Position numbers and translations under genes: made by a program. 64,000 bases of DNA from an uncultured Buttiauxella sp. GTDB lineage: Bacteria; Pseudomonadota; Gammaproteobacteria; Enterobacterales; Enterobacteriaceae. The stretch spans positions 30,423 through 94,422 of the forward strand of contig CAMLJN010000016.1 in the NCBI GenBank assembly GCA_946480445.1. The letters are read 5' to 3'. Positions 8,288 to 16,651 of the stretch are shown one piece after another; position 1 is the stretch's first letter, and every line of letters begins with the position of its first letter. The notes under the pieces are model-generated. The model did not search any database and had not been told where the DNA came from. It saw only the letters and a program-made list of their open reading frames with translations.

Positions 8288-9598
8288 ATGTCCAGAGATC
8301 TCTTCATTGTTGATGCGGCTGTCGTCGCAGTTATTTGCTTCGTCCTTTACTGTCTGATCTTTAAATCGAGAGATGCGAAATTTGCATTTTTGAATCTTTT
8401 CAGACACAAACGACGCTCTTTTTCGACGATTGCGGCTATTATTTTAGGCGGCGTGGCGATATTTCTTTACGGCGGGTTTATCGACTATTCTTTCTGGGTT
8501 CTAAAAGAGCAAACGATTCGTACCAATATTGGTCATGTGCAGATTTACAATAAATCTTACTTTGCGACGTCGAATAAAAATCAGAGCCTGATTGCGAATT
8601 ATCAGTCGCTCAAAGAGGATATTCTGAAAGAGGACGAACTGGCCAGGCATATAGCGACTCTCTCCGGCCAGCTGGAGTTTACCGGTATTGTCTCGCAGTA
8701 TGAGAATCAAGCATCAAGCTATTTCTCCGCGCTCGGCGTGGAACCCTTACCGGCATTAAAGCTGGGGTCGTTCGATAAGTTAATTTCCGGCAGCGATTTA
8801 TCGCGGCTGAAAGGCGATGAAATAACCTTAGGCAGCGGGCTGGCCAATACGTTGCAGGCTAAATACGGCGACTGGCTTGATACGCTGGTGGTGAACACCA
8901 GAGGCGGGCAGGGTGCGTTATCCCTGAAGGTCAGGGGTGTTTTTTCCTCGGGTATTAAAGAGTATGACGATATGGCCCTCAAAGTTCCGCTGGCGACGGC
9001 GCAGCATATTATGGGGACGGATGGCGTCAGTAAGGTACTTATTCTGCTGCGGGATGATGATGTGGATACCTTCAGCGCGAAGCTACGCCAGTATATTGCG
9101 GATAAAAATCTGCCCCTGATAGTGAAAGACTGGAAAGAGGCATCTGTATTTTACCAGCAGGTAGAAAGCCTGCTCTCCGGTATATACTTTTTTATCAAGC
9201 TTATCGTTGCGCTGATCGTTGTTTTTATGATCGGCAACGCCATGACGATGAATATTATCGAGCGAACCCGGGAAATTACGACTCTGCGAGCGATAGGTCT
9301 AAAGCCACGCCACGTTACCCGCCTGTTTTTGCTGGAGGGGATTTTTATCGGCATCATTGGGGCCGTGGGCAGCCTGGTCATTGGCTTTGCACTGGCTGGC
9401 ATGATTAACGTGTCGGGTATTGCTATGCCGCCTTCACCCGGACAAAGCACAGGCTATACCGCCTTTATTAAAACGAATAGCGCCGATCTGCTGTGGATAA
9501 CGCTGGTATTACCGATCTTAACCGCCTCGGTGGCTTCCATCCTGCCTGCGCTTCGTGCCTCGCGGTTGAATATTGCCGACGCATTTAAATTTTCCTGA
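8288..9598 (+). CDS. FtsX/LolE-like ABC permease
   Basis: 436-residue inner-membrane permease of the FtsX/MacB superfamily. A first hydrophobic segment is at 8-25, then FLNLFRHKRRSFSTIAAI leads into the canonical first FtsX helix, followed by a large periplasmic domain (about 70-290). Three C-terminal helices follow: IYFFIKLIVALIVVFMIGNA, LFLLEGIFIGIIGAVGSL and LLWITLVLPILTASVAS. The motifs NIIERTREITTLRAIGLKPRHV and ILPALRASRLNIADAFKF match the conserved coupling and C-terminal regions of LolC/LolE. It is expected to form a homodimer with the LolD-like ATPase and release its substrate to the periplasm. Its neighbours suggest the substrate is the lipid or polyketide product of the cluster. 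Confidence 0.85.
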   Translation: MSRDLFIVDAAVVAVICFVLYCLIFKSRDAKFAFLNLFRHKRRSFSTIAAIILGGVAIFLYGGFIDYSFWVLKEQTIRTNIGHVQIYNKSYFATSNKNQSLIANYQSLKEDILKEDELARHIATLSGQLEFTGIVSQYENQASSYFSALGVEPLPALKLGSFDKLISGSDLSRLKGDEITLGSGLANTLQAKYGDWLDTLVVNTRGGQGALSLKVRGVFSSGIKEYDDMALKVPLATAQHIMGTDGVSKVLILLRDDDVDTFSAKLRQYIADKNLPLIVKDWKEASVFYQQVESLLSGIYFFIKLIVALIVVFMIGNAMTMNIIERTREITTLRAIGLKPRHVTRLFLLEGIFIGIIGAVGSLVIGFALAGMINVSGIAMPPSPGQSTGYTAFIKTNSADLLWITLVLPILTASVASILPALRASRLNIADAFKFS

Positions 9599-9608
9599 GG
9601 AAGGCAGC

Positions 9609-10394
9609 ATGAAAATAAATGGATTTTCCCCGGCCGTTGCCTGTTCTTTATCTTTAATGTTTTTGGCACCCGCATTTGCTGCGGATGACAAGGCTGCGGA
9701 GATTATCAGAAGAGCAGATGAAATTCGTTCCCCTAATAAGCCGTTCCGCTATACGGTCGCCGTGCAGGAATATAAAGAGAGTGATTCACAGCCCGGCAAT
9801 AAGCAGATCTTCGATATTTCGATGCGTTTTATTAAGCCGGAAAACGGCGAGCGGGCCGACGCCCGCTCCCTTATCAGGTTCGTTTATCCTCCCCAGGATA
9901 AAGGAAAGGTGATGTTGTCTGACTGGTACGACTTATGGTTTTACACGCCGGAACTGCGCCGCCCGATCCCCGTCTCTCGCCAGCAAAGGCTGGTGGGACA
10001 GATTTCAAATGGCGACGTTATTGTCACTAATTTCGACTACGCCTATGACTCAACGCTGCTGGGTGAAGAAGCCTGCGGCCCGCACCTGTGTTACAAGCTG
10101 GCGCTGGTACGTAAGACTGAGGAAGTGACTTATCCGAAGATTACTTATTATGTCGAAAAAGAGAGCTATCGCCCCTGGAAGGCGGCTTATTACTCGCTGG
10201 ATGATAAGTTACTCAAGGAGGTGCTGTACCAGAATTATCAAATGACGTTGGGTAAAGTCAGACCGATGAGGATTATTGTGCGCGAAGCGCGGCACGGAAA
10301 GGGACACTCGGTAATGGAATACAGCAATGTTCGTTTTGAATCTTTGCCTGAATCTCATTTTTCCAGGGAATATATTCAGCGAGGTGCAAGATGA
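9609..10394 (+). CDS. LolA-like periplasmic outer-membrane lipid-sorting protein
   Basis: 261 residues with a cleaved signal peptide (SLSLMFLAPAFAADD). The mature part resembles the outer-membrane lipoprotein-sorting family (COG2834): long beta-strands such as FDISMRFIKPENGERADARS, the motif YPPQDKGKVMLSDWYDLWFYTPELRRPIPVS and late KITYYVEKESYRPWKAAYYS. These proteins have a half-open barrel that binds an acyl chain. A Cys pair (EEACGPHLCYK) may be disulfide-bonded. The start at 9609 follows GAGGAAGG; an upstream in-frame start would extend into the permease gene and disrupt the signal peptide. It overlaps the beta-barrel gene by ATGA. Aryl polyene clusters carry a comparable LolA-like protein. 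Confidence 0.78.
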   Translation: MKINGFSPAVACSLSLMFLAPAFAADDKAAEIIRRADEIRSPNKPFRYTVAVQEYKESDSQPGNKQIFDISMRFIKPENGERADARSLIRFVYPPQDKGKVMLSDWYDLWFYTPELRRPIPVSRQQRLVGQISNGDVIVTNFDYAYDSTLLGEEACGPHLCYKLALVRKTEEVTYPKITYYVEKESYRPWKAAYYSLDDKLLKEVLYQNYQMTLGKVRPMRIIVREARHGKGHSVMEYSNVRFESLPESHFSREYIQRGAR

Positions 10395-11782
10395 ACCTCA
10401 GGTTAGCCCTTTTGTTTTTCCCCGTTTATTTAGGGGCCTCAACTTACCTACAGGCGGATTGCCTGGCGGGCAGTGAAGTTGCGGAAAATGCAGATGTCGC
10501 CTTATTTGCCCAGACGCATTACGTTCATAAGCAAAATTCTCTCTGGCAAATAGACGGGCAAAATCCATTTGCCGCAAATAATATCTATAACGATCTGGGG
10601 GTTAAATTCAGCAGCGGATGTTCACTGATCGATAACACGCTCGATCTTCATTTTTCCCTGTATGGGTTAACTTATTATCCCACCCGCCAGGTCGGTAAAT
10701 TTGAGGAAGATAACAGTCGTTCGCGAGCGTTAATTGACCAGCTGCAGGTCACCTACAGCGTCACCGGCAACATCCAGCTTGAAGGCGGGAAAATCAGGGC
10801 CAGGCCGGGACTTTTCTTTTTGCGATCGCCTGCCAGCCTTCTCAGCAGCTATTACGGCGGCTTTAAGCCAACCCGTTTTTACGATCCTGCAATGCAGGCG
10901 GCCTATGCAGAAACATTCTGGGGCGGCAGATTGAGTCAAGAGGGCGGAGATTACGCGCTGGGAATAACCGTGGTTCCTGAGCTGGCCCGTATTGATAAAC
11001 GCTATATCTCTTCCGGTAACTGGTCTGCCAGCCAGCGCGCCAACTCAGCTGAACGCTATTTGTTGAGTTATACCGACTATCGTCTGGAAAACCATGCGCC
11101 CTCCGTTAATGTGCTGCTTGGCGCTACCCGCTCTGTCGCCTTCAGCGACAGCTACACCTATACGCCTCAGTTTGTGATGAGTGCGGAGCTGGCCTTGCAT
11201 ACCTCGCAGCAGTGGCGTCACTTCTCAGCGGAGAAAGCCGCGGAAGTCATGGACTGGGAATTTCCCTCCTCGCTTTATGAACGCCGGGATAAAAAAGGGA
11301 TCGAACTGGCTATTGGCGGACAATACACATCAGAACGTTTCAGCGTTGTCGGCCTGGAATACTACTTCCAGAGCGAAGGGTATTCTCAATCGGCATGGCG
11401 ACAACAAACTGATTTTGTTAAGAAGCTTAATACGCCGACTCACTATGATTTTCTGGATCGCGCATTCGACTCTTATAAATACCTCATGGGAGCCGAAATA
11501 AATAATACCGGCAATCAGGGGATGCTGCAGGGAAAGCATTACGTCAATGTTTATAGCAGTTTTCAAATGCGTCACGGGGCGAAGCTGCAACCTTATTTAA
11601 CCGTCAATATGATGGACGGGAGCGCCATGCCGGGCGTGCATTTTAGTTCCGTGCTCGAAAGAATAGATCAAAAACTTGAGATGTATACCGGCGCCTATAC
11701 CGCTCTGGGAAAACAGGACTCTGAGTTTGCGATCTTTGGCGAGACGCTGGGTGTCTATTTAGGATTTAAATATCACTTATAA
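10391..11782 (+). CDS. Outer-membrane beta-barrel protein of the cluster
   Basis: 463 residues with a signal peptide (LALLFFPVYLGASTYLQADC) and alternating aromatic/polar strands throughout, such as LDLHFSLYGLTYYP, IQLEGGKIRARPG, RYLLSYTDYRLE and SVVGLEYYFQSEGY. It ends in an aromatic-containing terminal strand (ETLGVYLGFKYHL), though the last residue is Leu rather than Phe. This architecture fits an outer-membrane barrel of roughly 18-22 strands. Translational coupling to the LolA-like gene suggests the two cooperate, the carrier handing acyl cargo to the barrel. No named family is recognised. Confidence 0.65.
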   Translation: MNLRLALLFFPVYLGASTYLQADCLAGSEVAENADVALFAQTHYVHKQNSLWQIDGQNPFAANNIYNDLGVKFSSGCSLIDNTLDLHFSLYGLTYYPTRQVGKFEEDNSRSRALIDQLQVTYSVTGNIQLEGGKIRARPGLFFLRSPASLLSSYYGGFKPTRFYDPAMQAAYAETFWGGRLSQEGGDYALGITVVPELARIDKRYISSGNWSASQRANSAERYLLSYTDYRLENHAPSVNVLLGATRSVAFSDSYTYTPQFVMSAELALHTSQQWRHFSAEKAAEVMDWEFPSSLYERRDKKGIELAIGGQYTSERFSVVGLEYYFQSEGYSQSAWRQQTDFVKKLNTPTHYDFLDRAFDSYKYLMGAEINNTGNQGMLQGKHYVNVYSSFQMRHGAKLQPYLTVNMMDGSAMPGVHFSSVLERIDQKLEMYTGAYTALGKQDSEFAIFGETLGVYLGFKYHL

Positions 11783-11792
11783 GGATATTGAT

Positions 11793-12731
11793 ATGGAAAG
11801 TAAGCATATTTCACAGCCGGTGGCATTTCTGTTCGCAGGGCAGGGAAACCCGACGATCGGTATGGGCGCTGACCTGTGGGATGCCAACGCCACGACCAGA
11901 AACATCTGGGATTGCGCCAGCGACATCTCAGGCCTTGATCTTCGCCGCCTGTGCCTGAAAGGGCCGATGAACAAATTGATTCAAACCAACGTGCAGCAGA
12001 TGGCCGTCACGGCCCTTAACGTGACGCTTTACAGCTTGTGCAGGACGCGTTTTGACCAGGCGCCTGTGGTCGGCGCCTGCGGGCATAGCGTCGGCGAATA
12101 CAGCGCTCTTTATGCGGCGGGCGCGCTATCTCTGGAGGCGCTGTTCAGCACCATTCATTTTCGGGCCAATACGATGAACGCTGTCAGCAAGCGGAATAAG
12201 GGGTCAATGTTGGCCGTTAAGGGTATCGGCTACAGTGCTCTGCACGAACTTATTGCCCGCGCCGGTCTTGAGATAGATATCTGCTGCGATAACAGCCATC
12301 AGCAGCAGGTTATTGGTGGCTCAAGCGAAGCGCTGAGTGAGTGTACACGCATGCTGATTGCCGCAGGCTTTGAGCCAGTGAAGCTTGGCGTTAGCGGCGC
12401 ATGGCATACACGTCTGATGAACGAAGGGGTTCAGCAAATGCGGGATTACCTGAAGGACATCGAGATTGTCAGGCCCCGTTTTGATGTGCTGATGAATGTC
12501 ACCGGCCTGCCGGAAGAGAACGCTCCGCGCATTAAAGAGAATTTATCTCTGCACTTAACCCATACGGTGAAATGGACCGCCGCAATGGAGCGCTTGCTTG
12601 CCGCCACTCCGCAAGCCTTGTTTGTAGAGATAAGCCATAAACCTTATCTGGGCTCAATGCTCAATGATTTCTCCGGTTTTACACCGGAGAAGATCGTGCA
12701 TTGCCGCCAACTTACGTCGATTTTAAGGTGA
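11793..12731 (+). CDS. Malonyl-CoA:ACP transacylase (FabD-like)
   Basis: 312-residue acyltransferase that should load malonyl units onto the cluster ACP. Motifs are LFAGQGNPTIGMG (FabD FPGQGSQ...GMG), nucleophile S99 in GHSVGEY, an Arg in HFRANTM where FabD binds the malonyl carboxylate, and H205 in SGAWHTRLM. Length matches FabD (309). FabD is normally encoded in the fabHDG operon, so a second dedicated copy supports an independent extension pathway using malonyl-CoA. It is 10 bases after the beta-barrel gene, with AAGGA upstream of the ATG. Confidence 0.88.
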   Translation: MESKHISQPVAFLFAGQGNPTIGMGADLWDANATTRNIWDCASDISGLDLRRLCLKGPMNKLIQTNVQQMAVTALNVTLYSLCRTRFDQAPVVGACGHSVGEYSALYAAGALSLEALFSTIHFRANTMNAVSKRNKGSMLAVKGIGYSALHELIARAGLEIDICCDNSHQQQVIGGSSEALSECTRMLIAAGFEPVKLGVSGAWHTRLMNEGVQQMRDYLKDIEIVRPRFDVLMNVTGLPEENAPRIKENLSLHLTHTVKWTAAMERLLAATPQALFVEISHKPYLGSMLNDFSGFTPEKIVHCRQLTSILR

Positions 12732-12735
12732 CACC

Positions 12736-13737
12736 GTGCTGCCCGATTATTTAACTTTTTTACGCTTTCAGGATAAGCGGTTTCTGCCATTCCTGTATTT
12801 GATAACTTTGATTCTCCTTGGTTTTTACTGGAAGAATAATGGCTATGTGATAACCCGTCAGGATGCCTGGCTTGTCAGCGGCATTGTCGCCCTGATCGCT
12901 TTCGATGTGATTTTTGATCTAAAAGCCTTTTGGTCATATAAACGCGGCGTCGGAAATATAGATTTTTCCTTCTTCGACGGACGACGCCTTTCCAGAGCGG
13001 AACGGCTGCTGTCGCAGCCGCTGGCCGCGGGCTTGCTCGCCTGCTGCGCCGTCTGGCTGATGATACAGGGCTGTCTGGCGCTGCCTTCAGCTGTTTATCA
13101 GCTGGGCTGTCTGTTTATCTTCTCCCCGCTGGTCGTTTACCTGATGTACGGCTTCGTCAGACACAGCTGTATTAAGCTGGTCGAGACCGGGGGCGCCGAA
13201 AAGGTGAAGTATAAGAATCTGTACCGGTACGTTCTATTGCAGATGCTTGTCACCGTGACGCTGAATGTGCTGACGGTTGTGCCGTTGAGAAATAATCCTG
13301 ACTTTAGGCTAAGTGAGGGATACCTCTCGCCCAGGTTAATGGTCGCGACACTGGTGCTATGCGCAATTGTGCTGGCGCTGAATCTGTTTATGGCACGCTT
13401 ATCGAAATGCTATGTTTTCCTTGGGCGTTTATTTCTTAAGGAGATCGACTTTTACTTTGCCAGTTCGTTTCCCTGCCGTTCGCTGCACGCCATTCCCTTC
13501 TGGCTAAGAATGGTGGTGCTGCTGCTTGCCCAGCTGGCCTGGATCCCGTTAGTGGCCTTAGCGCTGACGCTGTTGGGCTGGGATATCTGGTTTGCAGCCT
13601 GGTTCCTGCTTTGCGTCGTCCCCTCGCTGAGCTACTGCTATCTGCACCTCTACTGGCGCTGGCAAAACGACTTTATGATGTCGTGTGATATGTATTTTCG
13701 CTACATAGAGATAAAAAAGCTGAACGACCTGTGGTGA
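12736..13737 (+). CDS. Multi-spanning inner-membrane protein, unknown function
   Basis: 333 residues, GTG start four bases after the transacylase stop. About eight hydrophobic helices are visible, for example FLYLITLILLGFYW, WLVSGIVALIAFDVIF, LLACCAVWLMIQGCLAL, LGCLFIFSPLVVYLMYGFV, LMVATLVLCAIVLALNLFM and LLLAQLAWIPLVALALTLL. There is a charged cytoplasmic stretch (ETGGAEKVKYKNLYR) between helices. No transporter or enzyme signature was recognised; an ABC-2-like or lipid-modifying membrane protein is possible. It is the last gene of the cluster and is followed by a strong hairpin. Confidence 0.6.
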   Translation: MLPDYLTFLRFQDKRFLPFLYLITLILLGFYWKNNGYVITRQDAWLVSGIVALIAFDVIFDLKAFWSYKRGVGNIDFSFFDGRRLSRAERLLSQPLAAGLLACCAVWLMIQGCLALPSAVYQLGCLFIFSPLVVYLMYGFVRHSCIKLVETGGAEKVKYKNLYRYVLLQMLVTVTLNVLTVVPLRNNPDFRLSEGYLSPRLMVATLVLCAIVLALNLFMARLSKCYVFLGRLFLKEIDFYFASSFPCRSLHAIPFWLRMVVLLLAQLAWIPLVALALTLLGWDIWFAAWFLLCVVPSLSYCYLHLYWRWQNDFMMSCDMYFRYIEIKKLNDLW

Positions 13738-13748
13738 GTGAGGTAGAA

Positions 13749-13775
13749 CATTGAGCGTGTTCTTCACGCTCAATG
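13749..13775 (+). terminator. Hairpin closing the lipid/polyketide cluster
   Basis: A perfect 11-bp inverted repeat (CATTGAGCGTG/CACGCTCAATG, 5-base loop) starts 12 bases after the last cluster gene. There is no T-run immediately after it, so it may be a stabilising 3' structure or a Rho-assisted end rather than a classic intrinsic terminator. Confidence 0.5.
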
Positions 13776-14026
13776 CAAGAAGGGTTTTCAGGGCAGAGCT
13801 GGTATGAGGAAGAAGGGGCGTTATATACAGGGCTGAGTTCAATAGCGTTAACCATCCTGGCGCTTCTTCGTAAAAGCCCCGCGATGACTATCGCGCAGCT
13901 TGCACAGAAGACAGATTTAACGACAAGAAGGTTGAACGCAATCTCAAATCGTTGCAGGAAAAAGGAAAGCTGGAGCGGGCAGGTGCGGTCCGCAATGGAT
14001 ACTGGCGGGTTTTAAGCCCGCCTTAG
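13773..14026 (+). pseudogene. Frameshifted remnant of a winged-helix C-terminal domain
   Basis: In the frame starting at 13773 the sequence reads ALTILALLRKSPAMTIAQLAQKTDLT. From about 13922 the homology continues in another frame as DKKVERNLKSLQEKGKLERA and then GAVRNGYWRVL, ending at the TAG at 14024-14026. Joined by adding one base near 13921, this is a typical winged-helix C-terminus seen in RecG-like/divergent-AAA (AlbA_2) accessory proteins and Fic-associated regulators. The upstream catalytic part is gone and the N-terminal residues look random. It is probably debris of a mobile-island gene beside the argW tRNA gene. An inverted repeat (GGCGGG/CCCGCC) spans 14004-14022 at its end. It is the only content of the 341-bp gap between the cluster and yaiL besides the hairpin at 13749. 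Confidence 0.6.
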
Positions 14027-14078
14027 CTCAAAGTCATCTCACTCATTTTGCCAAACCGCAGGGGATGAATAAAAAGGC

Positions 14079-14618
14079 TTACCACATCAGATCATCAGGC
14101 ACCACAAAGTCGGCGTACGGATCGTCTTCGTCTTTCGCTTCCTGGCTAAGCTCGCAGTTCAATACGATGCTGCTCGGATCGCGCTGTGCAATTTTATCGG
14201 CTACGCTTGCGGGAATAATCGCGTATTCGCCGTCGGGATTAGCATCGGTAACCAGGCGAGCAATCGCCAGACGGCCGTTAATCAGCTGAGACTGAGTAAC
14301 CTTATCGACATAGATTTTTTTAATCAGATTATTGTCGGTGAAGTTATAGCCGATGTCGCCTTTTGCAATCACAATCCTGTTCATTTCAATCAGCTGCTTG
14401 ACCTGAGCTTTATACTCCTTTGAGAGGGCGGCCAGCTTTTGCTGTTCACTCAGCTGTTTGTCACGTTCGATCTGCGCTTTTTTATTGGCTTCCACAGCCT
14501 CTCTCGCCTCACGAGCCTGAACGCGTGATTTTTTAGCGGTCTTCTGCACTTTAGCGATTTTTTTGCTGCTGACGAGTCCAGCTTTAAGCATCTGCTCTTG
14601 TAGCGTTAGTTTTGTCAT
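14079..14618 (-). CDS. yaiL: DUF2058 nucleoid/polynucleotide-associated protein YaiL
   Basis: 179 residues matching E. coli YaiL (DUF2058). It begins MTKLTLQEQMLKAGLVSSKK, followed by a long highly charged coiled-coil region (KVQKTAKKSRVQAREAREAV) and a C-terminal domain (IGYNFTDNNLIKKIYVD ... PDGEYAIIPASVADKI) ending in an acidic tail. The family is annotated as nucleoprotein/polynucleotide-associated; its biochemical role is not established. A TATAAT hexamer on the minus strand (complement of 14652-14657) is a plausible -10 element. In E. coli yaiL is not beside argW, so its placement between the tRNA gene and the cluster is a local difference. Confidence 0.85.
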   Translation of the reverse strand: MTKLTLQEQMLKAGLVSSKKIAKVQKTAKKSRVQAREAREAVEANKKAQIERDKQLSEQQKLAALSKEYKAQVKQLIEMNRIVIAKGDIGYNFTDNNLIKKIYVDKVTQSQLINGRLAIARLVTDANPDGEYAIIPASVADKIAQRDPSSIVLNCELSQEAKDEDDPYADFVVPDDLMW

Positions 14619-14723
14619 GATCTTTTCTGGGCTGATTAAAAAGTTCTGAGGATTATACCTGCAACGTCCGGGGCTATGCCAGATTACGCATGTGGGCGAG
14701 GTTGGGGAGAGGGTGAAGAACGA

Positions 14724-14798
14724 TGGCGTCCCCTGCAGGAATCGAACCTACAACTAGCCCTTAGGAGGGGCTCGTTATATCCATTTAACTAAGGGGAC
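14724..14798 (-). tRNA. argW: tRNA-Arg (anticodon CCU)
   Basis: On the minus strand a 75-nt tRNA begins GTCCCCTTAG and ends GGGGAC-G-CCA, with encoded CCA. The acceptor stem GTCCCC pairs with GGGGAC, the anticodon loop contains CCT (CCUAA context), and the T-loop is GGTTCGATTCC. The anticodon CCU decodes AGG, and linkage to yfdC identifies it as argW. Its 3' end points towards the yaiL/cluster side, the usual direction of tRNA-targeted integration; in E. coli K-12 the CPS-53 prophage uses this gene. No second copy of the tRNA 3' end was found within the window. Confidence 0.95.
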
Positions 14799-14879
14799 AA
14801 GCGGGCTTAGTATACCCGCTTTTGGCGTTACGTTAAGTGCTTTGCGGGCTGATTGCCTGAAAGATAACCGTTTTTTGCT

Positions 14880-15839
14880 TTATTCCTCACGTTTTTCTTT
14901 CTCGGGCCGTGCTTTGCCCCCTTCAACTTTATGCTGGCGTTTTGCTTGCTCTTTTGCCTCGGCTTTCTTCTTGTTGCTCATATCGTTGCGGATTTGCGCG
15001 TGGCTTATCAACGCAAAGATAAAGGTGCCGCCGCAGATATTACCTGCAAGCGTTGGCAGGGCGAAGGGCCAGAAGAAGTCGCTCCAGTGGATCGTGCCGT
15101 TAAACACCAGGTAGAGGATCTCGACGGAGCCGACGACGATATGGGTTAAATCTCCGAGCGCAACCAGCCAGGTCATAATGATGATCACCACGATTTTTGC
15201 CGCGCCCGCCGCGGGGAACATCCACACCATGGTGGCGATGATCCAGCCGGAGATAACCGCATTGGCAAACATTTCTCCCGGCGTGTTTTTCATCACGTCC
15301 ATGCCGATTTTGACGAACGCATCCCGCGTCTGCTCATCGAAAATAGGCATGTATTCAAACGCATAAGCTGCAAGGCCCGTGCCGATCAGGTTCCCCAGCA
15401 GCACTATGCCCCACAGGCGAAGTAGCAGCAGGAAATTGCTGCCGGAGGGCTTCTGCATCACCGGCAGCACGGCGGTGACGGTGTTTTCGGTAAACAGCTG
15501 CTGGCGCGCCATAATGACGATAATAAAGCCGAAGGTGTAGCCCAGGTTTTCCAGCAGGAAGCTGCCCGGCACGCCGTCGAGATTGACGTGAAAAACGCCT
15601 TTAGCCAGCAATGAAGCGCCCATCGACAGACCCGCCGCTATCGCGGACCACAGCAGGGCCATCGCATCGCGCTCCAGTTCTTTCTCGCCGTCCTGGCGAA
15701 TATGTTCGTGGATGGCCATCGCCCGGGAAGGGAGCCTGTCCTCATCCATTTCAATCTCTTTACCGCTCGATTTTTCCTCGCTCTCCACTTCCAGATCTTC
15801 GCTGGATTTCTCTAATTTATCGTCCTGTAGCTTGTCCAT
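14880..15839 (-). CDS. yfdC: Formate/nitrite-transporter-family inner membrane protein YfdC
   Basis: 319 residues of the FocA/NirC family. There is a charged, acidic N-terminal extension (about 1-60), then six hydrophobic helices including MALLWSAIAAGLSMGASLLA, GFIIVIMARQQLFTENTVTA, WGIVLLGNLIGTGLAAYAF and FALPTLAGNICGGTFIFALI. The TENT motif and the NICGG region match the channel constrictions of formate/nitrite channels. The C-terminus is lysine/glutamate-rich and cytoplasmic. In E. coli yfdC also neighbours argW. The substrate is not established. Confidence 0.9.
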   Translation of the reverse strand: MDKLQDDKLEKSSEDLEVESEEKSSGKEIEMDEDRLPSRAMAIHEHIRQDGEKELERDAMALLWSAIAAGLSMGASLLAKGVFHVNLDGVPGSFLLENLGYTFGFIIVIMARQQLFTENTVTAVLPVMQKPSGSNFLLLLRLWGIVLLGNLIGTGLAAYAFEYMPIFDEQTRDAFVKIGMDVMKNTPGEMFANAVISGWIIATMVWMFPAAGAAKIVVIIIMTWLVALGDLTHIVVGSVEILYLVFNGTIHWSDFFWPFALPTLAGNICGGTFIFALISHAQIRNDMSNKKKAEAKEQAKRQHKVEGGKARPEKEKREE

Positions 15840-16045
15840 TTCTCGGGATACTCCGCACTTTTATCGTTCTGCTAAGCGTAGCGGTTTTTGCCTCTTTCTC
15901 CTGGTCCTGGCAACAATTCGACTTAATCTTGATCTGGATTGGGTGTATTACCCCTTTTTGAGTACCTCTTCGTGTTCTCCCCGGCCTGGAGGGGCATAGA
16001 TGATGTGGTATTATTTGCACCCCTGATAAAAGTAGTGACTTTCCT

Positions 16046-16651
16046 ATGCTTGATGCCCGCAAATTAACCTGTACCCGCGACGAACGAACGCTTTTTAGCG
16101 AGCTGTCGTTTACCGTTTCCGCCGGGGAGATGGTTCAGGTGGCAGGCCAGAACGGCGCCGGGAAAACGTCTTTGCTGCGCATTCTCGCCGGGCTTGCCCA
16201 GCCCGAAGAGGGAGAGGTCTGCTGGCAGGGCACGGCGATCGCGCGCCAGCGCGATGTCTATCACCAGGATTTACTGTGGCTCGGTCATCAGCCGGGCATT
16301 AAAACTGCGCTTACCGCTTTCGAAAACCTCAGTTTTTTTCATGCCGACTGCGCTGAAACGCTGCGCTGGCAGGCGCTGGCCCAGGCAGGCCTCGTGGGGT
16401 TTGAAGACGTGCAGGTTAATCAACTTTCCGCCGGTCAACAGCGGCGCGTGGCGCTGGCGCGTCTGTGGTTGAGTTCGGCAAAGTTATGGATCCTGGACGA
16501 GCCTTTTACCGCTATTGATACGGCAGGCGTCGAAAAGCTGACCCGACAAATGGCGCGACATACCGAAGAGGGTGGCATGGTGCTCCTCACCACGCACCAG
16601 CCGCTGGCGCTTTCTTCCGTGCGGCAGATTGAGCTGGGAGGGAGCCACTGA
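16046..16651 (+). CDS. ccmA: Cytochrome c maturation ABC ATPase CcmA
   Basis: 201-residue ATPase of the CcmABCD complex, which drives release of holo-CcmE (heme chaperone) during c-type cytochrome maturation. It has Walker A ([12 protein letters not shown]), signature [13 protein letters not shown] (the SAGQ variant is typical of CcmA), Walker [13 protein letters not shown] and switch His in LLTTHQPL. It is the first gene of an eight-gene operon with overlapping or nearly overlapping junctions; its TGA overlaps the ccmB ATG. The 206-bp region between yfdC and ccmA should contain the divergent promoters; no specific operator was recognised there. Confidence 0.95.
   Translation: MLDARKLTCTRDERTLFSELSFTVSAGEMVQVAGQNGAGKTSLLRILAGLAQPEEGEVCWQGTAIARQRDVYHQDLLWLGHQPGIKTALTAFENLSFFHADCAETLRWQALAQAGLVGFEDVQVNQLSAGQQRRVALARLWLSSAKLWILDEPFTAIDTAGVEKLTRQMARHTEEGGMVLLTTHQPLALSSVRQIELGGSH

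Noticed and set aside
3..13737. Assignment of the first cluster as an aryl polyene locus
   Set aside because: A LolA-like protein, ACP, DH and KS-CLF pair are shared themes, but the GcvT-like gene, FabD-like gene, FtsX permease and fused KS-CLF do not fit the ape gene set I know, and no AMP ligase, ammonia-lyase, MMPL exporter or ketoreductase is visible in the window.
14724..14798. Attachment-site direct repeat for an island at argW
   Set aside because: I looked for another copy of the tRNA 3' end in the first 14 kb and found none; the other end, if any, is outside the window.
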